DNA of 64,000 bases from Kineosporia sp. NBRC 101731 (lineage in GTDB: Bacteria; Actinomycetota; Actinomycetes; Actinomycetales; Kineosporiaceae). Shown piece by piece: positions 15,659 through 24,450 of this stretch. Position 1 is the stretch's first letter. Each line of letters begins with the position of its first letter. Under the pieces are notes generated by a model. The model searched no databases, had not been told where the DNA came from, and saw only the letters and a program-made list of their open reading frames with translations. The translations under genes and the position numbers were made by a program. Where the stretch lies: contig NZ_BSTC01000006.1 of the NCBI RefSeq assembly GCF_030269305.1, positions 186,001 to 250,000 on the forward strand, read 5' to 3'.

Positions 15659-17128
15659 TCAAATCGCAAGACCAAGCGTTTCATGGAGCTGCCTAACCTT
15701 CGCAACTGTCGCCCGAAGCTGTTCCAGCTCAGCGAGTTCGGCCTCACGCTCCTGGCTAGTCTGGGGCTCGGTCACAGGCCGGGCGCCATGCCGCATGACC
15801 GCCAACGCGTCGAGGGCTGTCTCGTCAGCGTTCGGCAGAGTGTGCAGGTACCGCTCGGTCGTGCTGATCGACGCGTGCCCGAGCCGTTCCTTCACCACCT
15901 GCAGATCAGCCCCGCCGGCCAACAGCCATGAAGCGTGAGCGTGGCGCAGTCCGTGCGGCGTCACATGAAAGCCGAGCTCGGCCTTGGCGAGCGCCTTCAT
16001 CCAGATGTTCGTCCGGAACCACCCGCGGCCGATGTGCCCGTCGGTGGCCACCGCCCGCGGCTTCCGCGGAGCATCTTTCCCTCCGGCTCGACGCTGCGCC
16101 CGGTACGCCGCGACGGCGTCCTTGCAGTACTGGCATCGGCACTTGCCCGGGCCGTAAGCGGACGTGGTGCCGTGGAGGAAGGTGCGTCCCTGAGCATTCG
16201 GCTCGGTCCGCCCGAGGGTCTCGGGATCGGGGAGGACTTCCGGCCGGCTCCGTCGGGCGGTAGTGGCCTCGGGCGCTTCAAAGAGCAGGTCGTCGGCTCC
16301 GACCCCTCGCGCCTCGATGTGTAGGGCGATCTTGTCCACGAGGTGCTGGCTGAGCTTGAACGACCGGTACTCCTGGTCCTTCGGGTAAGCCTTGACGATG
16401 AAGCGCTGACCGTCGGGCCGGTCCTTGGATGTCAGCTCGGTGACAGCCCGCGAGACGACGAGCATCCTGGTCTGCAGGTCGAGGTCCTTGGGCCGGAGTT
16501 CGGTCAGCTCGCCCCAGCGGAGCCCCGACTCGATGTCGGTCTCGACCAGCAGACGCATCGTCTCGCCAGGCAGGGCGAGGTGCACGCGGTCGTACATCTC
16601 CGGAGTCAGGATGCGGCGCGGCCGGGTCGGGACCGGCGGGGTCTTCACTCCACGGCCAGGGTGGACCGGAACGATCTGATCGTTGAACGCCGTCGTGAAG
16701 ATGGCGTCCACGATCACCTTGCACTTGGCGATCGTGGCAGGGGACGCGCCGTAGTCCTGCCCCTGGAGGGTCGTGATCCACGCCCGGAGGTCACTGGAGA
16801 GAATCTCCTGCATCCGCATCGTCCCGAGCTCAGGGATCACATAGAGGTCGAGCCGGTTCCGGTAGGTCTCGCGGGTGCTGGCCTCGATGACGTGGTTGGG
16901 GAACCACTGGGTCTCGACGTAGGCCTCCAGGGTCTGCCGACCCCGGCGGGGATCGCCGACCTGTGCCGCAGCGGTGCTGTTCTCCGCAGCGTTCCCGGCG
17001 CGCTCCGCCGCCCGGTAGGAGGAGAAGGTGCCGGCCACCCGACGGCGGTTCCTCTTATCACGGTAGCGAGCCGTGTAGGTGATCTTCCCGCTCCGGCCGA
17101 CTCGTTCCTCAACCCACGCCATGCTCAT
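15659..17128 (-). CDS. Tyrosine recombinase (integrase) of the genomic island
   Basis: The start is ATG at 17,128, or 17,122; about 489 residues. Domains in order: an N-terminal arm-binding motif ([19 protein letters not shown]), a SAM-like core-binding domain (about 80-180), and a catalytic domain with Arg in [18 protein letters not shown] (H-x-x-R), His in ERLGHAS, and the nucleophile Tyr in TTERYLHTL. An insertion before the HxxR motif contains CRCQYC in an HGT ... [16 protein letters not shown] segment, probably zinc-binding. The gene reads away from the tRNA-derived attachment site 150 bases upstream, as is usual for actinobacterial integrative elements. It would catalyse site-specific integration and excision. 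Confidence 0.92.
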   Translation of the reverse strand: MSMAWVEERVGRSGKITYTARYRDKRNRRRVAGTFSSYRAAERAGNAAENSTAAAQVGDPRRGRQTLEAYVETQWFPNHVIEASTRETYRNRLDLYVIPELGTMRMQEILSSDLRAWITTLQGQDYGASPATIAKCKVIVDAIFTTAFNDQIVPVHPGRGVKTPPVPTRPRRILTPEMYDRVHLALPGETMRLLVETDIESGLRWGELTELRPKDLDLQTRMLVVSRAVTELTSKDRPDGQRFIVKAYPKDQEYRSFKLSQHLVDKIALHIEARGVGADDLLFEAPEATTARRSRPEVLPDPETLGRTEPNAQGRTFLHGTTSAYGPGKCRCQYCKDAVAAYRAQRRAGGKDAPRKPRAVATDGHIGRGWFRTNIWMKALAKAELGFHVTPHGLRHAHASWLLAGGADLQVVKERLGHASISTTERYLHTLPNADETALDALAVMRHGARPVTEPQTSQEREAELAELEQLRATVAKVRQLHETLGLAI

Positions 17129-17280
17129 CCCTAAGATCGGCCTGGGGGCAATTTGGGGGCAGACGCTGCCGGACTCCTCCGAATGGGACCGGACGCCTGC
17201 GAACCAGAAATGCCCTATGACCTGCACTTTATCAATCTGGATGATCGCGGGCCGAAGAGCTGGAAGACGTCGGAACCGCG

Positions 17281-17322
17281 TTCACACGGCAGGGGTCACT
17301 GGTTCGAACCCAGTATCGCCCA
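17281..17322 (+). other. 3' half of tRNA-Val(CAC): island attachment site
   Basis: From TTCACAC onward the sequence is a tRNA 3' half: anticodon-loop TTCACAC, the 3' anticodon strand GGCAG, the T-arm CTGGTTCGAACCCAG, the acceptor strand ATCGCCC, and discriminator A. The matching 5' half (it should begin GGGCGAT) is absent, and the bases just before (CCGCG) cannot form the anticodon stem. So this is a duplicated 3' end left by integration, with the crossover in the anticodon loop. The CAC triplet in the anticodon position indicates tRNA-Val. Confidence 0.75.
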
Positions 17323-17327
17323 CCCGG

Positions 17328-17363
17328 AAAAACCCCAGGTCAGATTCCTGACCTGGGGTTTTT
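17328..17363. terminator. Bidirectional rho-independent terminator
   Basis: A perfect 16-base stem (AAAAACCCCAGGTCAG / CTGACCTGGGGTTTTT) with a 4-base loop. It ends the tRNA transcript on the plus strand and, on the minus strand, the long biosynthetic operon whose last gene stops at 17,370. Confidence 0.9.
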
Positions 17364-17369
17364 GATGTT

Positions 17370-19163
17370 TCAGTCCGGACGGGGCACCAGCCGGCCCAGG
17401 AAGGCCAGCACCGCCTCGTTGAACGCGTCGGCCTGCTCGAAGGGCAGGAAGTGCGCGGACTCCGGGACCACGGTCAGCTCGGCCCCCGGAACCCGGGCGG
17501 CGACGTCCTCCGCCAGCTGCACCGACACCAGGGTGTCCTTGGCACCGTGCAGCACCAGGGTCGGGCAGGTGATCGTGGCCAGCGCCGGGCCGGCGTCGTA
17601 CCGCACCCCGGCCAGGCTGAGCTGGCAGAAGCTGTCCGGGTCCTGCGTGGTGAGCCGGAAGAACGTCTTCAGCTTGTCCAGGGCGATCCGGTTGTCGTCG
17701 ATGTAGCCGGGGGTGAAGAGGTGCTCCAGGCAGGTCTCGAGCAGTTCCTCCATGCCCCGGGTGCGGGCCAGCTCGCGCCAGGCGGCGGTGGTCTGCTGGA
17801 TCTGCTCGTCGGCCTGGGCGTAGGCCGAGGTCAGGACGAGCCCGGTGACCAGGTCCGGGCGCCGGGCCGCGACCTCGGCGGCCACGGCCGCGCCGAGGGC
17901 CACACCGGCCAGGTGCGCCGGTCCGATCCCGGTGCTCTCGAGCAGCTCGATCAGGTCGTCGGCGAGCAGTTGCACCGAGGTGCCGTCCGGGCTGGGCGTG
18001 CTGATCCCCGTGCCGCGGGCGTCAAAGGTGATGACGCGGTAGCCGGCCTGCCGGAACGGTGCCACCTGGCGGGCCCAGAAGCTGGAGTCGCCCCCGAGCG
18101 GGCTGAGCAGCACGATCACCGGGGCCTGGGCCGGGTCCACCCCGTCGGCCGTCTCCGAGCGCCAGAACAGCTTCGCCCCGTTGATGTCGGCGCGTGGTTG
18201 TTTCGGCTTGCCGAAGAGGTGGTCGAGGACCTGGGGCACCAGGGAGCCCGGTGAGTTCTCCAGCCGGCGGATCACCGGTGCCGGGTCGTAGTTGCGCATC
18301 CCTCCGGGGATGAAAGTCTTCGCGTAGCGGTACATCACCGGATCGAACTGGGTGGTGTGGGGGATCGACCGCACGTGCCGCCGATCCAGCAGCAGGATCG
18401 CGGTCTCGGTGGCCACCAGCGACGCGGCGAGCCCGCAGGCGCACGAGAGCGAGGGGCCGGTGCCGGCCGAGAAGTCGGTGTTCGACTCGGGGCGGGACAC
18501 GTCGTAGTACTCGATCTGGGCCAGCTCCGGGACGATCCCGCAGGCGTACCGCATCTGCATCTCCAGCGGGTCCATGTCCGGCTCGATCCCGCAGTACTCC
18601 TCCAGACCCATCCCCTCCGGGTCGAACACCTGGAGGCAGGCGCTGAACCCGATCGGCGAGCCCATCAGCGTGAACAGCCCGTGCTCGCGGGTCTTCTGGT
18701 GCAGCGCGACGTGCGTGGTGATGCTGTAGAAATCGACCGCGTCGATGGCCACGTCGGCACCGCGGAAGAGACCGTCGGCCGTGGTGTCGGTGAAACCCTC
18801 GGGAAAGACCTCGATCCGGGCGAGCGGATTGATCCGGTGGATCTCCTCCGCGATCACCTCCACCTTCAGCCGCCCGACCGTCTCGGTGCTCGCCCCGTAC
18901 TGCCGGTTGATGTTCGCCAGCTCGAACCGGTCGAAGTCGGCCAGCCGGAACCCACCGACACCCAGCCGGGCGAGCATCACCGCGACGTTGCCGCCGATCC
19001 CGCCCAGGCCGGCGATCGCGACGGTGCTCGCGCCCAGCCGCTCCTGCTCACCGCCGGTGAGGATCCCCTGGTTCCGGCTGAACGACCGGGCGTACACGGT
19101 GTCTGCGTCCAGATCCTGCAAGTCCTGCCGGTCCTGGACGCCGGTCTCGGGGCGCACGCTCAT
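17370..19163 (-). CDS. ThiF/E1-like adenylyltransferase fused to an alpha/beta-hydrolase lacking its nucleophile
   Basis: The 597-residue fusion has a ThiF/MoeB-type domain at about 25-290, with the nucleotide loop GLGGIGGN (52-59), ADFDRFELANINRQ (75-88) and AIDAVD. From about 345 to 597 there is an alpha/beta-hydrolase fold with the acid in HGAKD (542) and the His in PESAHFLPF (570). The expected G-x-S-x-G elbow reads GVALG, so the nucleophilic Ser is Ala421. E1-like enzymes adenylate carboxyl groups of peptides or carrier proteins, for example MccB. As the last gene of the biosynthetic run, it may activate a product carboxylate, with the dead hydrolase acting as a binding or cyclising scaffold. 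Confidence 0.82.
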   Translation of the reverse strand: MSVRPETGVQDRQDLQDLDADTVYARSFSRNQGILTGGEQERLGASTVAIAGLGGIGGNVAVMLARLGVGGFRLADFDRFELANINRQYGASTETVGRLKVEVIAEEIHRINPLARIEVFPEGFTDTTADGLFRGADVAIDAVDFYSITTHVALHQKTREHGLFTLMGSPIGFSACLQVFDPEGMGLEEYCGIEPDMDPLEMQMRYACGIVPELAQIEYYDVSRPESNTDFSAGTGPSLSCACGLAASLVATETAILLLDRRHVRSIPHTTQFDPVMYRYAKTFIPGGMRNYDPAPVIRRLENSPGSLVPQVLDHLFGKPKQPRADINGAKLFWRSETADGVDPAQAPVIVLLSPLGGDSSFWARQVAPFRQAGYRVITFDARGTGISTPSPDGTSVQLLADDLIELLESTGIGPAHLAGVALGAAVAAEVAARRPDLVTGLVLTSAYAQADEQIQQTTAAWRELARTRGMEELLETCLEHLFTPGYIDDNRIALDKLKTFFRLTTQDPDSFCQLSLAGVRYDAGPALATITCPTLVLHGAKDTLVSVQLAEDVAARVPGAELTVVPESAHFLPFEQADAFNEAVLAFLGRLVPRPD

Positions 19164-19219
19164 ACTGGTCCTCCTGGCTGGCCGTGATGGACGGGATAGC
19201 TGTGGGAGAGAGCGGATGT

Positions 19220-20620
19220 TCAGCGATCCGGGGAGGCAGTGGCCGCAGCGGCGACGACGCCGGCGTACAACCGCAGTCCGTCGCGGAACGCGTCGAGCGC
19301 CACCCGCTCGTTGCTGCCGTGCATGCCGTGGATGTCGGCGGCGGGCAGGGGGAACGGGACCCAGCCGAAGGCGGGCACCCCCGCCGCCCGCCAGAACCGC
19401 GCGTCGCTGGCGCCGGGGGAGAGGATCGGCGCGGTCCGGGCCGACGGGTCCAGCTGGTGCAGGGCGCCGGTGAGGAGCTCGAAATCTGCTGTGGTGAAGG
19501 ATGACTCGTACGGGGCCTTGTGCATGACGGTTCGGATCTGCAGGCGTGGCTCACGGGCCACCTTCTGCAGCCGCTCGACGACGGCTTCGGGAGTGCCGCC
19601 CGGGAGCAGCCGCAGGCTCAGCGTCGCCGTGGCGCGTCCCGGGACGACGTTCGCCTTGTACCCGCTGGACAGCACCGTCAGCGCGCAGGTCTGGGTGATC
19701 ATGGCCGCGATCAGCGGGTTCTTCCGGAGCGGGCCGCCCCCGATCCGCTGCAGCAGGGCCGGCCGGCGCAGGAGCGCGCGGTGCAGGCCCGACTCGGACT
19801 CGGCCAGCACCGCGCACAGCCGGGCCGTCGGCTCGGTGATGCGGGCCGGTTCCGGCTGGTCCAGGATGCGCTGCAGGGCGCGTACCAACAACGCCGGGGC
19901 CGAGTCCGGATCAGGCATACCGGCGTGGTGAGGGGTTCCGTCGACGCTGAGTTCCAGCTCGAGATAACCCTTCTCGGCCACGGCCAGGGTGTGCAGCGTC
20001 CCGCCGCCGGGCACCGCGTCGACGGGGGAGAACGCGCCCTCGCCCAGCACCAGCGAGGTGGCTAGCAGTTCCGGGCGATTCTCCAGGAGCCAGTGAGCTC
20101 CGTAGGTGCCCCCGGTCTCCTCGTCCGCCGCGACCACCAGCCGCACCTCACGGGCCAGGGGCACCCGCAGCCGGTGCAGCAGGATCATCGTCGTGAGCTG
20201 GGCGATGCCGAGGCCCTTGAGGTCCAGGACCCCGCGGCCGTACAGATACCCGTCGACCACGTCCGCGGCGAACGGGTCGAGGTCCCAGTCACCGCGGACC
20301 ACCGGCACCACGTCGCTGTGGCTGAGCAGGGTGATCGAGCCGTTCCCGGGCGTGGCCGCGGGCAACCGGGCGATCAGGCTGACCCGGCCGGGCGCGGCCT
20401 CGAGGAGTTCGTGCTCGATCCCCTCGGCCTCCAGCAGCCCGGCCAGCCACCCGGCGGCCGGGGACTCGTCGGCCGAGCGGGCCGGATCGGCGCCGTCGAG
20501 CGCGTTCGGGTCGTTCACCGTGGGGAAGCGCACATAGGTGCGCAACCGTTCCAGCGCCTCGTCCTGGACCTGGGCCCAGGACACCCCCGCGTCCCACGCC
20601 GTGCCGGCGGTCGTCGTCAT
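19220..20620 (-). CDS. M20-family metallohydrolase (dipeptidase/deacylase)
   Basis: The 466-residue protein shows M20 zinc-site motifs: SHSDVVPV (His and Asp), GRGVLDLKG (bridging Asp), ADEETGG (general-base and metal Glu pair), and a C-terminal His in DIHGMHGSNE. Family members cut dipeptides or remove N-acyl groups (ArgE, DapE, carboxypeptidase G2). Its ATG overlaps the stop of the GNAT-like gene by four bases, so the two are coupled. Inference: the pair could form a protect/deprotect step, with acyl transfer followed by hydrolysis. It lies in the same minus-strand run as the radical SAM genes. Confidence 0.9.
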   Translation of the reverse strand: MTTTAGTAWDAGVSWAQVQDEALERLRTYVRFPTVNDPNALDGADPARSADESPAAGWLAGLLEAEGIEHELLEAAPGRVSLIARLPAATPGNGSITLLSHSDVVPVVRGDWDLDPFAADVVDGYLYGRGVLDLKGLGIAQLTTMILLHRLRVPLAREVRLVVAADEETGGTYGAHWLLENRPELLATSLVLGEGAFSPVDAVPGGGTLHTLAVAEKGYLELELSVDGTPHHAGMPDPDSAPALLVRALQRILDQPEPARITEPTARLCAVLAESESGLHRALLRRPALLQRIGGGPLRKNPLIAAMITQTCALTVLSSGYKANVVPGRATATLSLRLLPGGTPEAVVERLQKVAREPRLQIRTVMHKAPYESSFTTADFELLTGALHQLDPSARTAPILSPGASDARFWRAAGVPAFGWVPFPLPAADIHGMHGSNERVALDAFRDGLRLYAGVVAAAATASPDR

Positions 20621-21480
20621 CGTGCGGCCTCCCGTGGTGTCGTGTCCTGGGCCCGGGGCGCGGTCAGGGAGGCCGTCGCCCGCAGGGTGGCGTACAGGTC
20701 GGCGTAGGCCTTTTCGCAGTAGTCCCGGAACGCGTCGAGCGGTTCCGCCCGCATGCGGCCGACCAGGGCGAACGTGTCGCCGGCGGAGTAGCGCAGCCGG
20801 CTGTCGCAGTACTCGTTGAGAGCGCGGTTCGAGCTGTACGGCGTCTCGCGGTAGAAGAACTGGGCCTCCTCCCGCAGGATGAAGGTGTCCGGGTCGAACT
20901 CGACCTCCGGGTCGAAGCGCTCCACCACCAGCCGGGCGACCTCGCGCTGCTCGTCGTCCGGCGCCGGGCTGTCGGGGGCCGGGTACATGTCACACACGGC
21001 CCCGAGAAACGACATGATGTAAGGGCTTTGGGTGATCGCCGTGAGGTAGGCATGCCCGTCGCGGACGTTGCGGTGAATCTCCGGCGTCTCGAGCAGGAAG
21101 TCCCAGAGCACGCCGAACAGCACCGGCAGGATTCCCCGCCGCTGCACCGAGGGCATCAGGGCCAGGCTGCCGACATGCAGGATCGAGGCTCCGGACGGCG
21201 TGCGGTCGCGGACCACCCCGGCCAGCCCGACCAGGGTGCCCTCCTGCCGCAGCAGAGCCAGGGAGTCGGCGTGGAACAGCGACTCGAGCTTGAACACCTG
21301 GTGGAAGTGCTCCAGCTGCTCGGCGGAGTCCCAGCCTCGCGACAGGGCCGCGAGCCGCACCACCTGATCGCGGATCGACTCCAGGAGATCGGTGTGCTGG
21401 TGGACGTTCTCGGCGACCAGTTCGATCTCGAGGTCTTCGTGGGACGCGCACATGCCGGCCGGGAACAGCCGGCCCGTCAC
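20617..21480 (-). CDS. GNAT-like acyltransferase
   Basis: The 287-residue protein has a GNAT core: the strand GTLVGLAGVVRD, the strand ILHVGSLALMPSVQRRGI, and the acetyl-CoA loop QRRGILPVLF (about 125-135). The C-terminal about 110 residues are an extension with many acidic and aromatic residues. It overlaps the HgcAB-like gene upstream by four bases and the M20 gene downstream by four bases. The acceptor substrate is not evident. GNAT assignment is moderate because overall similarity is weak outside the acetyl-CoA loop. Confidence 0.65.
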   Translation of the reverse strand: MTGRLFPAGMCASHEDLEIELVAENVHQHTDLLESIRDQVVRLAALSRGWDSAEQLEHFHQVFKLESLFHADSLALLRQEGTLVGLAGVVRDRTPSGASILHVGSLALMPSVQRRGILPVLFGVLWDFLLETPEIHRNVRDGHAYLTAITQSPYIMSFLGAVCDMYPAPDSPAPDDEQREVARLVVERFDPEVEFDPDTFILREEAQFFYRETPYSSNRALNEYCDSRLRYSAGDTFALVGRMRAEPLDAFRDYCEKAYADLYATLRATASLTAPRAQDTTPREAAR

Positions 21481-22739
21481 TGGCGCTTCCCGGTGACCGG
21501 CGGCTCGGACCGTTCACCGGGCACCGGGACCGGGAGCGAGATCGGCCCCGGCATGGCGCCCTCGACCACGACCTGATTGCCGTTGATGATCGTCGTCGGC
21601 ATCCCGATCCAGCTGTTCTCACCGGCGATGTGCGACCAGTCCCGGGTCATCAGCAGGTCGAGGTTGCGAATGCTCTTCACATCGCCCTTGATCGAACCGG
21701 TGCGGTTGAAGATCGCCAGGTCGTCGCACTGCTTGACACAGGCCATGCACTCGATGCAGTTACCGGGGTTGACCACCACCATCCGGTGGTCACCGGTGCG
21801 CCGCCGGGCGAACACGTCGCTCGGGCAGACGTCCTGGCAGTCCATGCAGTTCGTGCACATCTCCGGATCGATGATGGGACTGAAATCGCTGTGGTAGTCG
21901 CCCTTCTTGATCCAGTGGGCGACCGTGCTCTTGTACACCGGGGAGCTGCCGCACCCGTCCATCGCCATCAGCAGCACCACCGCGACCAGGCTGACCAGCC
22001 AGAGGGTCATCTCACCGGCCGACCAGCCGCGCCAGAGGCCCAGTGCGACCAGGGGCGTGCCGAGGATCACGGCGATCAGGGCCGTGCGCCGGTAGCGCCT
22101 CTCGCTGGGCAGCACGTTCCAGGTGGCGAAGCCGAAGACGTAGACCGTGAGGATCAGGGCCATCAGCCCGAAGACGTAGCGCGGCCAGAAGAGTGCGCCC
22201 ACCGCGATGGTCAGGGAGTAGGCGCAGGCGGTGCTCAGCGCCTGCTCCATCCGGTCGGCGAAACCGAACTGGACCAGCACCATGTCGTGCGTGCGCCGGC
22301 TCCGGTTGGTCAGGTACCGCGGGATGTCGTTCAGGTGCGTCGGCCCCCAGATGATCCGGAAGCCGGTCTGCTCCTTCACGGCGTGCGCGTCCACCCCCGG
22401 TGCCGCGTACGGCGGGGCGATGAGCCGCCGGTGGTCGACGACGTCGGCCAGGCCGGCCACGTTCACGGCGTCGATGACGTCGTGCTCGGAGTACTCGTTC
22501 ATCCCCGCCGCGCACCAGACGTTCGACCCGCGGGAGTTGGCCACGAGCAGCCAGGCGTCGAAACCACGGAGCACCTTGAGCAGCCGGTACACGGTGAGCG
22601 TGTAGTTGCCGCTGATCAGGACGGGGGAGTTGCGATCGGGGTGCCCGACCTTCCGCAGGCCGAGCGGGCAGGGGAAGTTGTAGTGCCGGAAGAAGATATG
22701 GAAGACCTGCCAGAACCAGAGCTTGATCCGGAACATCAT
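21477..22739 (-). CDS. Fused HgcA/HgcB-like corrinoid membrane protein with two [4Fe-4S] clusters
   Basis: The 420-residue protein has three parts. Residues 30-150 read like the HgcA corrinoid domain: GFDAWLLVANSRGSNVWCAAG with the cap-helix motif N-V-W-C-A-A-G (Cys76), then VVDHRRLIAPPYAAPGVDAHAVK. About four membrane helices follow (168-262). Residues 290-345 are a ferredoxin with CTNCMDCQDVCP (295-305) and CIECMACVKQC (328-338), like HgcB. HgcA/HgcB methylate mercury in anaerobes through a corrinoid whose cobalt is bound by that Cys; fused homologues that do not methylate mercury are also known. Here the motif's usual Lys is Met80. In this locus it more likely supplies methyl groups or electrons for biosynthesis. 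Confidence 0.75.
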   Translation of the reverse strand: MMFRIKLWFWQVFHIFFRHYNFPCPLGLRKVGHPDRNSPVLISGNYTLTVYRLLKVLRGFDAWLLVANSRGSNVWCAAGMNEYSEHDVIDAVNVAGLADVVDHRRLIAPPYAAPGVDAHAVKEQTGFRIIWGPTHLNDIPRYLTNRSRRTHDMVLVQFGFADRMEQALSTACAYSLTIAVGALFWPRYVFGLMALILTVYVFGFATWNVLPSERRYRRTALIAVILGTPLVALGLWRGWSAGEMTLWLVSLVAVVLLMAMDGCGSSPVYKSTVAHWIKKGDYHSDFSPIIDPEMCTNCMDCQDVCPSDVFARRRTGDHRMVVVNPGNCIECMACVKQCDDLAIFNRTGSIKGDVKSIRNLDLLMTRDWSHIAGENSWIGMPTTIINGNQVVVEGAMPGPISLPVPVPGERSEPPVTGKRQ

Positions 22740-23458
22740 CCCTCGCTCACCATCGGCCGTCGGCTGGCTTCCTGCTGGCGGACGTCGTCGTCCGGACCCG
22801 GTTCCTTGATCCCCTGCACCAGCCGGAACGACGTGCCCGGGAACACCGTGCTGGAGACGACCGTGAATCCGGCGTCCGCGATGATCCCGTCCAGGTCACG
22901 GATGGGGAACAACGGACGGCGCAGGAAGAGGAACTGGGGGATCCAGAAGATCGTCATCATGAACCGGTAGATGGTGCGGACGACGAGCGTGCGGGGCCAG
23001 CACTCGTCACCGATCAGCACCTGGCCACCGGGGCGCAGCATGCGCCGGCAGTCCCGCAGGATGTAGTGCAGGTAGTCGGGCGGGAACTCGCCGAGCACCA
23101 TGGTCGCGGTGATGACGTCGAACGACTCGTCGGCGAAGTGTTTGTGGGTCTGTGTCACGCTGTCGTGCACCAGATCGAGCCGGTCGGACACGCCGGCCTC
23201 ACGGGCCCTCCGTCCAGATTCGCCGATCATGTACTCCGCGGCGTCGAGCCCTGTCACCCGGGCGCCCCGCTCGATGCAGCGCATGGCCAGGGTGCCGGTG
23301 CCGCAGCCCAGGTCGAGGACGTGGTCACCGTCGTTGACCTGCTCGGCGATCCGGGCTTTCATCCGGTCGATCCGGCCGAACGTCATCAGCCGGACCGCCC
23401 AGTCGTAGCGTTCCGGGGCATGCTCGACCCAGACCATCCATCCGTACATCAGCACCAT
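22736..23458 (-). CDS. Class I SAM-dependent methyltransferase
   Basis: The 240-residue protein has the Rossmann SAM motif VLDLGCGTGTLA (about 48-59), the acidic post-II residue in VTGLDAAEYM, and motif III MLRPGGQVLIGD. A hydrophobic segment TIYRFMMTIFWIPQFLFL near residues 170-190 could touch the membrane or a lipid substrate. The start has GAGGAGA upstream. Its stop overlaps the HgcAB-like start by four bases, so the methyltransferase and the corrinoid-like protein are translationally coupled. UbiE/small-molecule type; substrate unknown. Confidence 0.88.
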   Translation of the reverse strand: MVLMYGWMVWVEHAPERYDWAVRLMTFGRIDRMKARIAEQVNDGDHVLDLGCGTGTLAMRCIERGARVTGLDAAEYMIGESGRRAREAGVSDRLDLVHDSVTQTHKHFADESFDVITATMVLGEFPPDYLHYILRDCRRMLRPGGQVLIGDECWPRTLVVRTIYRFMMTIFWIPQFLFLRRPLFPIRDLDGIIADAGFTVVSSTVFPGTSFRLVQGIKEPGPDDDVRQQEASRRPMVSEG

Positions 23459-23487
23459 GAGCGTGTCTCCTCACCGAATCGTGGGCC

Positions 23488-24447
23488 TCATGCGGGGGGC
23501 CGGTGGGCTCCCGACGGGTCGCGGCTGGCGTTCAGGAAGCCCGTGACGAACTGGTTCACCAGTTCGGGAGCCTCTTCCTGGGGGAGATGGCCGACGTGCG
23601 CGAGCACCTCGCGCCGGGCCCGTGGCGCCTCCCGCACGAAGCGGTCGGCGTCACCGGCGGGCAGGACCGAGTCCTTCTCCCCCCACAGCAGCAGGACCTC
23701 CTGGCGCAGCCCGGGAACCCGGGCCGCCAGGGCGTCCTCGTCCAGCCCTCTCAATGTGGCCAGATAGGCGGGAGCGCAGCCCGGATCGGTCAGCAGCGGC
23801 TGCTGGTACACCTCCAGCACATCGGTCGTCGCCTGCTCGGGCAGGGCGTACGAGCGGCGCAGCCGGGAGCGCACCAGCCGCCGCCCCAGCCGCGGGGAGC
23901 GCAGCACCGGCCCGGCCAGGGCCGAGAGCAGCCCGATCCGCGAGAGTTTCGCGGCGCTGTGCCGCCCGCCCGGGTAACAGACGGGGTTGATCAGCACCAG
24001 CCCCTGCACCCGGTCGGGGGCCAGGTCGGCCAGGGTGATGGCGACCGCGGCGCCGAACGAGCTGGCGACCACGGTCACCTCCGGCACCCCGAGCGCGTCG
24101 AGCACCGCGATGACCACGGCGGCGTGCCCGGCCAGGGTGTAGTCAGCCCCGGCCGGCTTGCCGGACTGCCCGAAACCCCGCAGATCCATGGCGATCACAT
24201 CGGCCTGCCGGGCCAGGTGATCGATGTTGTGCCGCCAGGTGAACGACGAGAGCGGGATGCCGTGCAGCAGCAGAACCGGCGGCCCGCTCCCCTTACGGAT
24301 CACCGTCACCGAGCCGCCGGGTACGTCGACGAGGGAGGCCGCGGCGTAGAACACCGCGACCTCACCCGCCGCGGCGGGGGTCAGGCCGGTGGTGTCCAGC
24401 GGAGGGGTCGAGCCGGCGGAACCGTCGTCGTGGGTCATCGGGATCAC
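23488..24447 (-). CDS. Alpha/beta-fold hydrolase
   Basis: The 319-residue protein has the oxyanion motif LLLHGIPLS, the nucleophile elbow VVASSFGAA (Ser in A-S-S-F-G, with Ala in place of the first Gly), the acid in LLWGEKDSV, and the catalytic His in LAHVGHLPQEEAPE. The fold is that of esterases, epoxide hydrolases and dehalogenases. It starts three bases after the HemW-like gene's reading direction changes hands (24,447 against its stop at 24,451), and the methyltransferase follows after 29 bases. It probably hydrolyses or transesterifies an intermediate of the same pathway. Confidence 0.88.
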   Translation of the reverse strand: MIPMTHDDGSAGSTPPLDTTGLTPAAAGEVAVFYAAASLVDVPGGSVTVIRKGSGPPVLLLHGIPLSSFTWRHNIDHLARQADVIAMDLRGFGQSGKPAGADYTLAGHAAVVIAVLDALGVPEVTVVASSFGAAVAITLADLAPDRVQGLVLINPVCYPGGRHSAAKLSRIGLLSALAGPVLRSPRLGRRLVRSRLRRSYALPEQATTDVLEVYQQPLLTDPGCAPAYLATLRGLDEDALAARVPGLRQEVLLLWGEKDSVLPAGDADRFVREAPRARREVLAHVGHLPQEEAPELVNQFVTGFLNASRDPSGAHRPPA

Positions 24448-24450
24448 CCC

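Noticed and set aside
17281-17363. Intact tRNA-Val gene
   Set aside because: The 5' half is missing and the upstream bases cannot form the acceptor or anticodon stem.
21477-22739. Mercury methylation as the function of the HgcAB-like protein
   Set aside because: The protein is a fused form, has Met in place of the motif Lys, and is embedded in a biosynthetic locus; fused homologues in other prokaryotes are not mercury methylators.
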